A stretch of 64,000 nucleotides of DNA from Nitrospira sp. Its GTDB lineage: Bacteria; Nitrospirota; Nitrospiria; Nitrospirales; Nitrospiraceae. Shown piece after piece: positions 10,389 to 18,196 of the stretch. The notes beneath the pieces were generated by a model. It did no database searches and was not told the DNA's origin. It was given only the letters and a program-made list of their open reading frames with translations. A program made the translations under genes and the position numbers. Position 1 is the stretch's first letter. Each line of letters starts with the position of its first letter. The DNA lies in NCBI GenBank assembly GCA_029865225.1, contig JAOUHJ010000006.1, forward strand, positions 1-64,000, written 5' to 3'.

Positions 10389-12860
10389 ATGCCTCCAGAT
10401 GAGCGGCTAGGCCATATCGCAATCGAAGACGAGATGAAGTCCTCGTACCTGGATTACGCCATGAGCGTAATCGTGGGACGGGCACTCCCAGACGTACGAG
10501 ACGGACTGAAACCGGTCCATCGCCGAATTCTGTTCGGCATGAATGAGATGGGCCTTGCCTCCAATCGAGCCTACCGCAAATCAGCCAAGATCGTGGGCGA
10601 GATCATGGGGAACTACCATCCCCACGGAGATTCGGCCATTTATGACACCCTCGTGCGGATGGCGCAGGATTTCAACATGCGCTATCTCCTGGTGGATGGC
10701 CAAGGAAACTATGGTTCGATGGACGGCGATTCGCCGGCGGCCATGCGGTATACCGAAGCGCGCATGACGAAACTGGCCGAGGAGATGTTAGCCGACATCG
10801 ACAAGGACACGGTCGACTTCGGGCCTAACTATGACGAATCAAGAGAAGAACCGCTGGTATTACCGACCAGAGTGCCGAATCTGTTGGTCAACGGTGCGGG
10901 TGGTATCGCCGTCGGCTACGCGACCAACATCCCGACCCACAACATTGCCGAAGTCATCGACGGGTTGCTCCTCCTATTGGAAAGCCCCGAAGTAACCATC
11001 CCAGAGTTGATGAGGAAAATACCAGGGCCTGATTTTCCGACGGCCGGCTTCATTTACGGCGTCGGCGGCATCAAAGACGCCTATGAGTCAGGGCGAGGCC
11101 TCCTCACCTTGCGGGCGAAAGTCGTGGTGGAAACCGATGAGCGGACCGACAGGGAACGCCTGATCGTCACGGAGATTCCCTACCAAGTCAACAAGGTGAG
11201 CCTGATCAAGAAGATCGCCGAGTTGGTGCAAGAAGACCGAATTCGAGGCATCTCGGACTTACGAGACGAGTCCTCTGATCGCGAGGGTGTCCGGGTGGTG
11301 ATCGAGCTGAAACGGGGTGAAATCCCCTTGGTGGTCCTGAACAACCTCTATAAACATACTCCGCTTGAAACGACGTTCGGTGTCATCATGCTGGCGCTCG
11401 TCAATAATCGACCGGAGATCCTGAATCTCAAGCAGATCCTCCACCATTTCCTAGAACATCGACGGGAAGTCGTAGTACGGCGGACGGCGTTCGAGCTCAA
11501 GAAGGCGGAAGAGCGTGCGCACATTCTCGAAGGTCTTAAGATCGCCCTGGACAATCTGGATGCCGTGATCGCCCTCATCCGGGGATCGCAGTCGCCGGAC
11601 GAGGCGCGGGCGGGGTTGATGCGACAATTCGGTCTCACGGAGATCCAAGCCACCGCGATCCTCGACATGCGGCTCCAGCGCCTAACCCAGCTTGAACGAA
11701 CGAAGCTCGTCGAGGAGTACCAGGACGTGCTGAAGCAGATCGAATACCTCAAGTCCGTGCTGGCCAGCGAAGCCCTGGTCCGGACCATCATCAAAGACGA
11801 GCTGACGGAAATTCGTGAAGCCTATAAGGATGAACGCCGCACGCAGATCGTCAAAGAAGAAGCGGAAATCAGCCTGGAAGACCTGATCGCGGAAGAGGAA
11901 GTGATCGTGAGCATCTCCCATGCAGGATACATCAAACGAAATGCCGTGTCCCTCTACCGCGCCCAACGACGAGGGGGGAAGGGTAAGATCGGCATGGGTA
12001 TTAAGGAGGAGGACTTCGTCGAGGATCTCTTTACCGCCTCCACCCACGATTCGCTTCTCTTTTTTACCGATGCGGGAAAAGTGTATTGGTTGAAGGTCCA
12101 TGAAATTCCCGAGGCTAGCCGGGCTGCGAAGGGCAAGGCGTTGGTGAATCTCTTGGCCTTATCGAGTCACGAAAAGGTCACGGCGACCCTGCCGGTCAAA
12201 GAGTTTCGTGACGACCGGTACATTGTCATGGGAACCAAGAAGGGCATCATCAAGAAGACGGAACTCTCTGCGTTCAGCAACCCACGCCAGGGCGGCATCA
12301 TCGCCCTCGGGCTGGAGAGCGGCGATAAGCTCATTGGGGTGCAGCTGACCGATGGACAACGAGAGATTCTGCTGGGAACCAGACAGGGTATGACCATTCG
12401 ATTCAAGGAAGACGAAGTCCGGCCGATGGGTCGGACCGCCTATGGTGTGAAGGGGATCACCCTTGAAGAGGGAAATGAAGTCATCGGTATGGAAACCATC
12501 ACGCCCGATTCTACAACCTCCATCTTGACCGTCACGGAAGGTGGCTACGGGAAACGGACGCCGGTCGGTGAGTATCGTGTGCAGGGCCGTGGGGGAAAGG
12601 GCATTATCAGCGTGAAGACGACGGAGCGAAACGGCCTCGCTGTCGGATTTTTACAAGTCCGAGACGATGACGAGATCATGTTGATGGCCGCGCAAGGCAA
12701 TGTGCTCCGGTGCAAGGTGGACGACATCCGTGAAATAGGCCGGAATACCCAAGGCGTTCGTATACTCGAACTTGATGGCGAAGGAGACCGCGTTGTGGGG
12801 GTTGCCAGACTGGCGGAAGCAGTCGAACGAGAGGATGTGTCTCCGGAGGACACCCCGTGA
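10389..12860 (+). CDS. gyrA: DNA gyrase subunit A
   Basis: 823 residues. The catalytic tyrosine is Tyr121 in AAMRYTEARM. The quinolone-determining region reads HPHGDSAIYDTLVRMAQ with Ser82 and Asp86, the susceptible-type residues. The GyrA box QRRGGKG near residue 525 shows this is gyrase rather than topoisomerase IV, and six C-terminal blades (GxGGKG-type repeats) follow. The start ATG at 10389 has AGGGA upstream, placed directly after the end of the repeat element. It is separated from gyrB by that 170-bp repeat-bearing gap. Confidence 0.98.
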   Translation: MPPDERLGHIAIEDEMKSSYLDYAMSVIVGRALPDVRDGLKPVHRRILFGMNEMGLASNRAYRKSAKIVGEIMGNYHPHGDSAIYDTLVRMAQDFNMRYLLVDGQGNYGSMDGDSPAAMRYTEARMTKLAEEMLADIDKDTVDFGPNYDESREEPLVLPTRVPNLLVNGAGGIAVGYATNIPTHNIAEVIDGLLLLLESPEVTIPELMRKIPGPDFPTAGFIYGVGGIKDAYESGRGLLTLRAKVVVETDERTDRERLIVTEIPYQVNKVSLIKKIAELVQEDRIRGISDLRDESSDREGVRVVIELKRGEIPLVVLNNLYKHTPLETTFGVIMLALVNNRPEILNLKQILHHFLEHRREVVVRRTAFELKKAEERAHILEGLKIALDNLDAVIALIRGSQSPDEARAGLMRQFGLTEIQATAILDMRLQRLTQLERTKLVEEYQDVLKQIEYLKSVLASEALVRTIIKDELTEIREAYKDERRTQIVKEEAEISLEDLIAEEEVIVSISHAGYIKRNAVSLYRAQRRGGKGKIGMGIKEEDFVEDLFTASTHDSLLFFTDAGKVYWLKVHEIPEASRAAKGKALVNLLALSSHEKVTATLPVKEFRDDRYIVMGTKKGIIKKTELSAFSNPRQGGIIALGLESGDKLIGVQLTDGQREILLGTRQGMTIRFKEDEVRPMGRTAYGVKGITLEEGNEVIGMETITPDSTTSILTVTEGGYGKRTPVGEYRVQGRGGKGIISVKTTERNGLAVGFLQVRDDDEIMLMAAQGNVLRCKVDDIREIGRNTQGVRILELDGEGDRVVGVARLAEAVEREDVSPEDTP

Positions 12861-12915
12861 CGGTTTACTCGAGTCCGATCGAGCTGAGCCTGTATCCACA
12901 CGAGTAGCTTCTCCC

Positions 12916-13503
12916 ATGTCTCCCGCCAGTCTCACAAGCAAGAAGCCACTGGATATTGTCGTCAAATTTGCGCTCTGGGTGTTTGTGGGGTCCTTTGCGC
13001 TGATTTGGGGAGGCATGTATCTCAGTCGGCCCGACCGCTCGATTCCACCCTATACCGTGGGTTCCCAGTCCGGTCATTTCGTGGCAACCTACGTCCCTCG
13101 AGATACACAAGATGATCAACTTGAGCAATTGGTGAAACGGTTTCGAAAAGTCGCCCATGAAACGCGCGATTTCGGTTCCATGAAAATCTACCCTACCACC
13201 GCCGGTGATCCAGGAGGGCGATACCGACAGATCGTGATTTATGTGTTCGACGACCATCTCAAGACGGAGCCGGAAGTCTTGGCCAAGTATCTGGCGGGCG
13301 ACGCGGGAGTAGTGAAGGATTATGAACAATCCATGCGTGGATATTATCGATTGCTGGACCAGGATGAAGAAGGCGGCATGGGCCCCATTCCTCAAGATGG
13401 AAACAGTTTCGACGACACGCGCATTCTGTTCAAGGGGCTTGTGACGGATCCTTTGCCGGTCGAACCGGAGCCTGAGCCAGGTATCTCGATATCACCTCTC
13501 TAA
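12916..13503 (+). CDS. Membrane-anchored protein of unknown function
   Basis: The frame is open from inside gyrA, but the ATG at 12916 is the likely start, giving 195 residues and avoiding overlap. A single membrane segment (FALWVFVGSFALIWGGMYL, about residues 18-36) follows a short Lys-rich N-terminus; the remainder should face the periplasm. No catalytic motif is recognised; the C-terminal tail is rich in Pro and Glu (PVEPEPEPGISISPL). The last 74 bp overlap the 3' end of the convergent DUF721 gene. Function unknown. Confidence 0.7.
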   Translation: MSPASLTSKKPLDIVVKFALWVFVGSFALIWGGMYLSRPDRSIPPYTVGSQSGHFVATYVPRDTQDDQLEQLVKRFRKVAHETRDFGSMKIYPTTAGDPGGRYRQIVIYVFDDHLKTEPEVLAKYLAGDAGVVKDYEQSMRGYYRLLDQDEEGGMGPIPQDGNSFDDTRILFKGLVTDPLPVEPEPEPGISISPL

Positions 13504-13942
13504 ATCGCTCGCGTAATGAGGTATCTTGGATCGTCTCAGTGTGTGAGGTTACTTCAGGCAGGGGTATAGCTGGATGAGGAGGCATGAGGTTGGTGGTGAA
13601 GGCGTCGGTGTTGGTCGCGCTTGTTTCAGGAATCTCTCCGACACGAAAGGTAATGTCGGTCACGCACCCTGGTCCAGCCTCTGCCTCTAGCTTAGTCAGT
13701 AGGGCCGGTTTCAGAAACGTCAATTGTTGTAGCCAGACAGGATTTCTGACGATGAGGTACAGTTTCTTGAAGCGAATCTGAGACGGCCAGGTATGGCTCG
13801 CCATGGGTTCGCCGACAAGATCGTGCCAGCGATGCTGTAAACGAAGTTCGATTAATCTCGGCTCCAGACCCAGTCGTTTGGAGATCCCGGAGAGGATACT
13901 GCCGAAGGAGTCGAGCCTACCAGAACCCATGAACGGCATCAT
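13430..13942 (-). CDS. dciA: DUF721 family protein, DciA-like
   Basis: 170 residues. The N-terminal half matches the DUF721/DciA pattern: LDSFGSILSGISKRLGLEP, then a W-HDLVGEPMASHTWP segment and strands KLYLIVRNPVWLQQLTFLKPALLTKL. DciA proteins interact with the replicative helicase DnaB in bacteria lacking DnaC, and often lie near dnaA/gyr genes, as here. The C-terminal third is low-complexity. The gene converges on the membrane protein gene with a 74-bp overlap that cannot be removed by changing either start. Confidence 0.72.
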   Translation of the reverse strand: MMPFMGSGRLDSFGSILSGISKRLGLEPRLIELRLQHRWHDLVGEPMASHTWPSQIRFKKLYLIVRNPVWLQQLTFLKPALLTKLEAEAGPGCVTDITFRVGEIPETSATNTDAFTTNLMPPHPAIPLPEVTSHTETIQDTSLRERFREVISRYLAQAPVRPAKDPSQAP

Positions 13943-13984
13943 AGGCGGTATCCAAGAAAGAGATCAAGGCGTAGGTTCTCTCTA

Positions 13985-14458
13985 ATGCCCAAAGAGACAG
14001 AAAATCAGTCCAGAGTCGTAGCGACCAATCGGAAGGCCTATCACGACTACTTTATCGAGGAGAAGTTCGAAGCAGGGATGGTCCTCAAGGGGACCGAAGT
14101 GAAATCGCTCCGCGAGCGCCGTGTGAACCTACAAGACAGCTATGCCGACGTCAAAGAAGGAGAGGTCTTTCTTCACCATTGCCACATCAGCCCGTATAGC
14201 CACGGCAATGTCATGAACCATGACCCGATCAGAACCAGAAAATTGCTCCTGCACCGAAAGGAGATCAACAAGCTTCTTGGTAAAACCCAGCAGAAAGGGC
14301 TCACGCTGATCCCGCTCCGCATCTACTTCTCAGCGCGAGGCCAGGCCAAGGTTGAACTGGGATTGGCAAAAGGGAAAAAGCAACATGATCGTCGCGCGTC
14401 GATCAAGGCTCGAGAGGCGGGACGAGAGGTTGAACGAGCGATGAAAGAGAGAAAATAG
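13985..14458 (+). CDS. smpB: SsrA-binding protein SmpB
   Basis: 157 residues with the SmpB hallmarks: VVATNRKAYHDYFIEEKFEAGMVLKGTEVKSLR at the N-terminus, HHCHISPYSHGN, the LHRKEINKLLG helix and the basic C-terminal tail (KGKKQHDRRASIKAREAGREVERAMKERK). It binds tmRNA and delivers it to stalled ribosomes for trans-translation. The tmRNA gene itself was not found in this window. Start ATG at 13985 fits the conserved length. Confidence 0.97.
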   Translation: MPKETENQSRVVATNRKAYHDYFIEEKFEAGMVLKGTEVKSLRERRVNLQDSYADVKEGEVFLHHCHISPYSHGNVMNHDPIRTRKLLLHRKEINKLLGKTQQKGLTLIPLRIYFSARGQAKVELGLAKGKKQHDRRASIKAREAGREVERAMKERK

Positions 14459-14553
14459 AACGGCCCCCTCTCGGCTTCGAAGCAACGCCCATTTCCCTAC
14501 CGGCCTCCGCCTCACATTCAAACACCGGTATTCACACTCAGGCACCCTCCCCG

Positions 14554-14573
14554 TCAGGTCATTCCTGACCTGA
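14554..14573 (-). terminator. Perfect hairpin below the 26-residue gene
   Basis: TCAGGTCA-TTCC-TGACCTGA is a perfect 8-bp stem with a 4-base loop, located 17 bp beyond the stop of the minus-strand microgene and 95 bp beyond smpB. There is no long T run, so it may be a weak or Rho-assisted terminator, possibly bidirectional. Confidence 0.45.
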
Positions 14574-14590
14574 TCAGGAAGTCGGGCTGG

Positions 14591-14671
14591 TTACCGACTC
14601 GCGGTCTGCATCATGGCGAACAGCACGCTGAATATGGCCAACAATAAGAACCCTTCAATAAAGGAAATCAT
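14591..14671 (-). CDS. 26-residue membrane microprotein
   Basis: A short minus-strand frame begins at ATG 14671 and encodes MISFIEGFLLLAIFSVLFAM followed by MQTASR and a stop. It has a strong ribosome site (AAAGGGGGTGA about ten bases upstream), a single hydrophobic span and a perfect hairpin after the stop. It lies downstream of the histidine-kinase gene on the same strand, with a 175-bp gap. Such peptides often tune membrane enzymes or sensors; no family is recognised. The SD sequence plus hydrophobicity make it more convincing than a chance frame. Confidence 0.5.
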   Translation of the reverse strand: MISFIEGFLLLAIFSVLFAMMQTASR

Positions 14672-14845
14672 AATATGTGTTCACCCCCTTTCACTTTCCT
14701 ATATATATACGCCTGAATTATGAAGCGACCATGAGGGGATCATGAAGAGTTCTTCATGCTGGTATAGCCGAATCACACGTCGGAAGAGGTACACGAAAGT
14801 AGATATTTGGCTGGGGAGGAAATCGTGCGTGCGGACAAGAAACGG

Positions 14846-16282
14846 CTACGCGGAAAGCGCAGGCTGGGTGAGGGCCGGCAAACGTAGGGTAAAGATCGAG
14901 CCTTTGTTGACTTCGCTGGTGACCGCGATGCTGCCGCCATGGGCTTCCATGATTTCCTTCACGATGGGGAGTCCAAGTCCGGTCCCGGCGGTGTCCTTCG
15001 CTCGAGCCCAATCCGTCCGGTAGAAGCGCTCGAACAGGTGGGGAATATGCTCCGGTTCGATACCATGGCCCGTGTCTTCGACGGCTATGGCGACCTCTCG
15101 ACCCACTGCCTGGAGCCGCACCGTGACGGACCCACCGGCCGGGGTATACTGCAGTGCGTTATCAAGCAGGTTGATCAACGCTTGTTTGAGCCATTGGGTG
15201 TCGCCGAGTACTGAGGGAACCGGCTGGGTCTCGAACCGTAGTGCGATCTGACGGTCGTCGGCAAGTAGTGCGAGCTCGTCAACGATCTCTTGGATCAGTG
15301 GCTCGAGCACGAGAGGGACGAGATTGACCGGAGGCTTGCTGCTGGTGAATTTCGCGAGAGTCAACAAGGGCCGGGTCAGCGCAATGAGACGCTCGACTTG
15401 CTGGAGGTTGTTCAGGAGCACTTCATGATACTCATCGACAGTCCGCGCTTTCATCAGGGCAACCTCTAGATTCCCCTGCAGGATCGTCAGCGGCGTCTTC
15501 ATCTCGTGGGCCGCGATTTCGCAAAAGTTTCGTTGGACTTCACTGCCGCGTTGAAATTGATCCAACACGGCATTGACAGCCTGGGTGAGTCGACGAAACT
15601 CGTAGTACGGTGAGTCCATCGGCAGTCGCTTTCCGAGGTCGGTGTCCGACATCGTTTCGGCGCCTCTGCACAACGCATCGATCGGGCCAAGGACTTTCTT
15701 GGACAACCAGTGACTGCCGATCCATGCGAAAAAAAGAGTCGCTCCGGACCCGAGTGCCAGGAGAAGGACCAGACCATTCAAGGTTTCCTGGTAGTGAAGC
15801 AGCGACGTTTCTGCCTGCAAGACATACTGGACGCCGCCTTTGCCGACGAAGAAGAGAAACAGGTGACGCGCGGGTATGCCATCGGGTGCCTTGAAGGTCT
15901 CAAACAGGATGTTCTTGAGGCGGACTTGTTCAAGAATTCGCGGGGGAAGCGACTCCAGTCTCGATGCGTGAGGACTCCTCCAGACGAGCGACCCTCTGGA
16001 GGAAAAAACCCGGAGGGCATGAGTGACGTCGGGCAACACGTGCTGGTCCGTAGGGCTTTGAGTCAATTCACTGGTTGGTGCAATGTCCCGGTCACGGTGT
16101 TCGAAGAGCTCGGGCTTCCGCTCTACGAATTCGGCCAGGGTCTCGCCCAATACGAGCAGGCGTCCGTCCACAAAACGTTGGAGCAACACCTCACTCGCAG
16201 CGTAGACGAGTGCGGAGAACAAGAGCAGCCCGGCCATTAAGACAAAGGTGGACCAGCTGATCAGGACGCGCAGCGATTTCAT
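14846..16282 (-). CDS. Membrane sensor histidine kinase
   Basis: 478 residues. Membrane segments at about 8-30 and 169-193 enclose a ~135-residue periplasmic sensor of unknown ligand. A HAMP linker follows, then HisKA with the phospho-accepting His259 in AAHEMKTPL, and a HATPase domain with LLDNALQYTPAGG (N box), VEDTGHGIEPEHIPHLFERF (G1/F) and GTGLGLPIVKEIMEAHGG (G2). It belongs to the OmpR-partner class. Its start overlaps the response regulator stop by 4 bp (ATGA), so the two are translationally coupled. Confidence 0.93.
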   Translation of the reverse strand: MKSLRVLISWSTFVLMAGLLLFSALVYAASEVLLQRFVDGRLLVLGETLAEFVERKPELFEHRDRDIAPTSELTQSPTDQHVLPDVTHALRVFSSRGSLVWRSPHASRLESLPPRILEQVRLKNILFETFKAPDGIPARHLFLFFVGKGGVQYVLQAETSLLHYQETLNGLVLLLALGSGATLFFAWIGSHWLSKKVLGPIDALCRGAETMSDTDLGKRLPMDSPYYEFRRLTQAVNAVLDQFQRGSEVQRNFCEIAAHEMKTPLTILQGNLEVALMKARTVDEYHEVLLNNLQQVERLIALTRPLLTLAKFTSSKPPVNLVPLVLEPLIQEIVDELALLADDRQIALRFETQPVPSVLGDTQWLKQALINLLDNALQYTPAGGSVTVRLQAVGREVAIAVEDTGHGIEPEHIPHLFERFYRTDWARAKDTAGTGLGLPIVKEIMEAHGGSIAVTSEVNKGSIFTLRLPALTQPALSA

Positions 16283-16962
16283 GCAGGCGCGTCCGGCTCT
16301 TCGAGCATATATCCGGCGCCTCGTACCGTGGCGATCAAGGGTGGAGAAAAGTCTCGGTCGATCTTGGCGCGGAGGGCCCGAATGTGGGCGTCGACGATGT
16401 TCGTCATGGGGTCATAGCTGATGTCCCAGACATGTTCGATGATCGCGGTACGCGTCAGGACCCGATTCTTGTTCCGTAAGAGAAATTCGAGGAGCGCGTA
16501 TTCTTTATTGGTGAGCGCGATCTCTTTTCCGGCGCGCCAGACGCGATGAGAAGCCGGATCCAATCTTAGATCGGCCACCTGCAGTTGGACGATTTGTTGT
16601 GCACTGCCACGCCGTAGGAGTGCCCGTATTTGTGCCAGCAGTTCCACGAAGGCGAATGGCTTCGGCAGAAATTGGTCTGCACCGGTATCAAACCCCGAGA
16701 CCTTATCCTCCACGGTGTTGCGGGCGGTCAGGAGCAACACCGGTGTCATGTTCCCCTTATCGCGAATCCGGCGGCAAAGGGCGAGGCCATCGAGCTTGGG
16801 AAGCCCGATGTCGAGAATGAGAAGGTCGTACGCATTGTGTAACGCGAGTTCCAACCCCTCTTCACCATCGGTTGCCACGTCAACCGCGTATTGCTCTTCT
16901 TTCAACCCTTTTCGGATGAATTGCGCGAGATCCGCATCATCTTCAACTAAGAGAATTCGCAT
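16279..16962 (-). CDS. OmpR/PhoB-family response regulator
   Basis: 227 residues. Receiver domain: acidic pocket EDDAD at 7-11, phospho-acceptor Asp51 in LLILDIGLPK, Thr in LLLTAR and Lys in LPKPF. The C-terminal winged helix (LTNKEYALLEFLLRNKNRVLTRTAIIEHVW ... VRGAGYML) is typical of OmpR/PhoB. It is first gene of a two-gene operon with the histidine kinase and resembles CusR/MprA-type regulators, but the stimulus and target genes are unknown; the genes upstream are transcribed toward it, so they may be targets only by proximity. Confidence 0.93.
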   Translation of the reverse strand: MRILLVEDDADLAQFIRKGLKEEQYAVDVATDGEEGLELALHNAYDLLILDIGLPKLDGLALCRRIRDKGNMTPVLLLTARNTVEDKVSGFDTGADQFLPKPFAFVELLAQIRALLRRGSAQQIVQLQVADLRLDPASHRVWRAGKEIALTNKEYALLEFLLRNKNRVLTRTAIIEHVWDISYDPMTNIVDAHIRALRAKIDRDFSPPLIATVRGAGYMLEEPDAPA

Positions 16963-17033
16963 GGCTCTCCTTGCACCTTACCGCGACCGCTGGCACTCTC
17001 AATGAGACCAGACGGCGACCTGGACCCTGTTGG

Positions 17034-17651
17034 TCAACAAAGACCGCTCTTGCAGTCCGTGACGACAAGGTTTGTGGCTTTCTCGCCGGTGTCCAGCTCC
17101 AGGGTTGCCCAAGCAATTCCACTCTGAGATGCATCCTGGTGTGCCCCGGAACCTCCCTCGAGAAGGCTGACTATATAATAGCGTCCAGCGGGAAGTTTCG
17201 TGAACCAAAAGTGACCAGTGGGATTGGCTCGGGTTGTGCGGAGATAGGGGACAAGGCGTTTTTCGGTCAACAGTTGGGACAGAACATCTCGAAGGCAGTC
17301 AACTGATGACGTAGGAACAGCGGAATTATCGGGAAACGATACGACACTGTGAGAGGGGCAGGCGGTCACGCGCACATATCGGTCAAACCAGTCCCGGGTA
17401 TAGGGTATTCGCGGAATCAAATAGACCGGTACACCGGCCTGCGTGACGGCCTTGCCGGAGGGTGAGCTGAGGAACACTTGGCCGGTTGCCGCTCCCCGCC
17501 CCTTGGGCTTGTAGGAGAAGAGCTCTTTCTCATTCAGTGCGGGGGGATTTGCTGGAGGCGGCTCGGCTGCTGGTCCCGATGGATCAGAAAAGATGCTGAT
17601 CATCAGACAGCAGGCGAACCACCAACGGAGCGTGACCTGAGGCCGAATCAT
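17034..17651 (-). CDS. Secreted protein of unknown function
   Basis: 205 residues with a probable signal peptide (WWFACCLMISIFSDPSGPAAE, cleavage after about residue 29). The C-terminal half contains GHFWFTKLPAGRYYIVSLLEGG, the pattern of a carboxypeptidase-regulatory/transthyretin-like beta domain (F-xxLPAG-Y). Four cysteines in the mature part could form disulfides. The start overlaps the end of the FTR-like gene by 4 bp, so both are likely one transcript. No enzyme activity can be assigned. Confidence 0.75.
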   Translation of the reverse strand: MIRPQVTLRWWFACCLMISIFSDPSGPAAEPPPANPPALNEKELFSYKPKGRGAATGQVFLSSPSGKAVTQAGVPVYLIPRIPYTRDWFDRYVRVTACPSHSVVSFPDNSAVPTSSVDCLRDVLSQLLTEKRLVPYLRTTRANPTGHFWFTKLPAGRYYIVSLLEGGSGAHQDASQSGIAWATLELDTGEKATNLVVTDCKSGLC

Positions 17652-18088
17652 GTCGGGGAGGCTGGGGCCGCTGGCGACTCGTCAGATACGAGTCGAGATG
17701 GGATGGCCTTATGCTTGAGGGCGCGACCTTTCTCTGGTGTCGGATCGGTGACGACACCATAGACCTCGCGTCCCTCGTGGCCTTCCGGCAAATATTCCGT
17801 GATCGGCATCCCATCTTCGCGAACAAAGAGGAGGCAGTGACAGTACTTGTAGATCTGCATTTCGTCGCAGGCACAGATCCAACGTCGGAGCTTGGCTTCG
17901 GCTTGTTTGTCCTGATAGAAATTGCACGGACAGAGGGGCTTCCCCAGTTCATCAATGTGCATCGCCAACCCGTTGACGACCGCCTCGGTCACAGCGGAGT
18001 TAGGATGCATGGTGGTTCCGCTCTTCTCTGCAAACCCTTCCACAAACTTTCGTATTTTCTCAAGGCTTTCCTGTGTTGGCTCAGCCAT
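17648..18088 (-). CDS. Ferredoxin-thioredoxin reductase catalytic-subunit-like protein
   Basis: 146 residues. The cysteine pattern CPC (LCPCNFYQDK), CAC (RRWICACDEM) and CHC (YKYCHCLLFV) matches the FTR beta subunit, which holds a [4Fe-4S] cluster next to a redox-active disulfide and passes electrons from ferredoxin to thioredoxin. The middle CPC is CAC here, which keeps both cysteines. A C-terminal extension (~55 residues, Pro/Ala-rich end) exceeds the plant enzyme. No variable (FtrA) subunit is nearby. It is co-transcribed with the secreted protein gene by a 4-bp overlap. Confidence 0.82.
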   Translation of the reverse strand: MAEPTQESLEKIRKFVEGFAEKSGTTMHPNSAVTEAVVNGLAMHIDELGKPLCPCNFYQDKQAEAKLRRWICACDEMQIYKYCHCLLFVREDGMPITEYLPEGHEGREVYGVVTDPTPEKGRALKHKAIPSRLVSDESPAAPASPT

Positions 18089-18196
18089 AGACCTCCTCCT
18101 ACGAGCGATGAAAGGCAGATCCGCTAGTTTACAAGGGGAATTCGCTTCTTTACAATCCGACTCTTCGGTCGGCTCTCATAACCAAATCTGACACAC

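Noticed and set aside
12772..13503. Longer version of the membrane protein starting inside gyrA
   Set aside because: The first 48 residues overlap gyrA and look non-coding; the ATG at 12916 is preferred.
13985..14845. A tmRNA gene expected beside smpB
   Set aside because: No alanine-tRNA-like ends or tag-peptide frame were seen in the gap; not reported.
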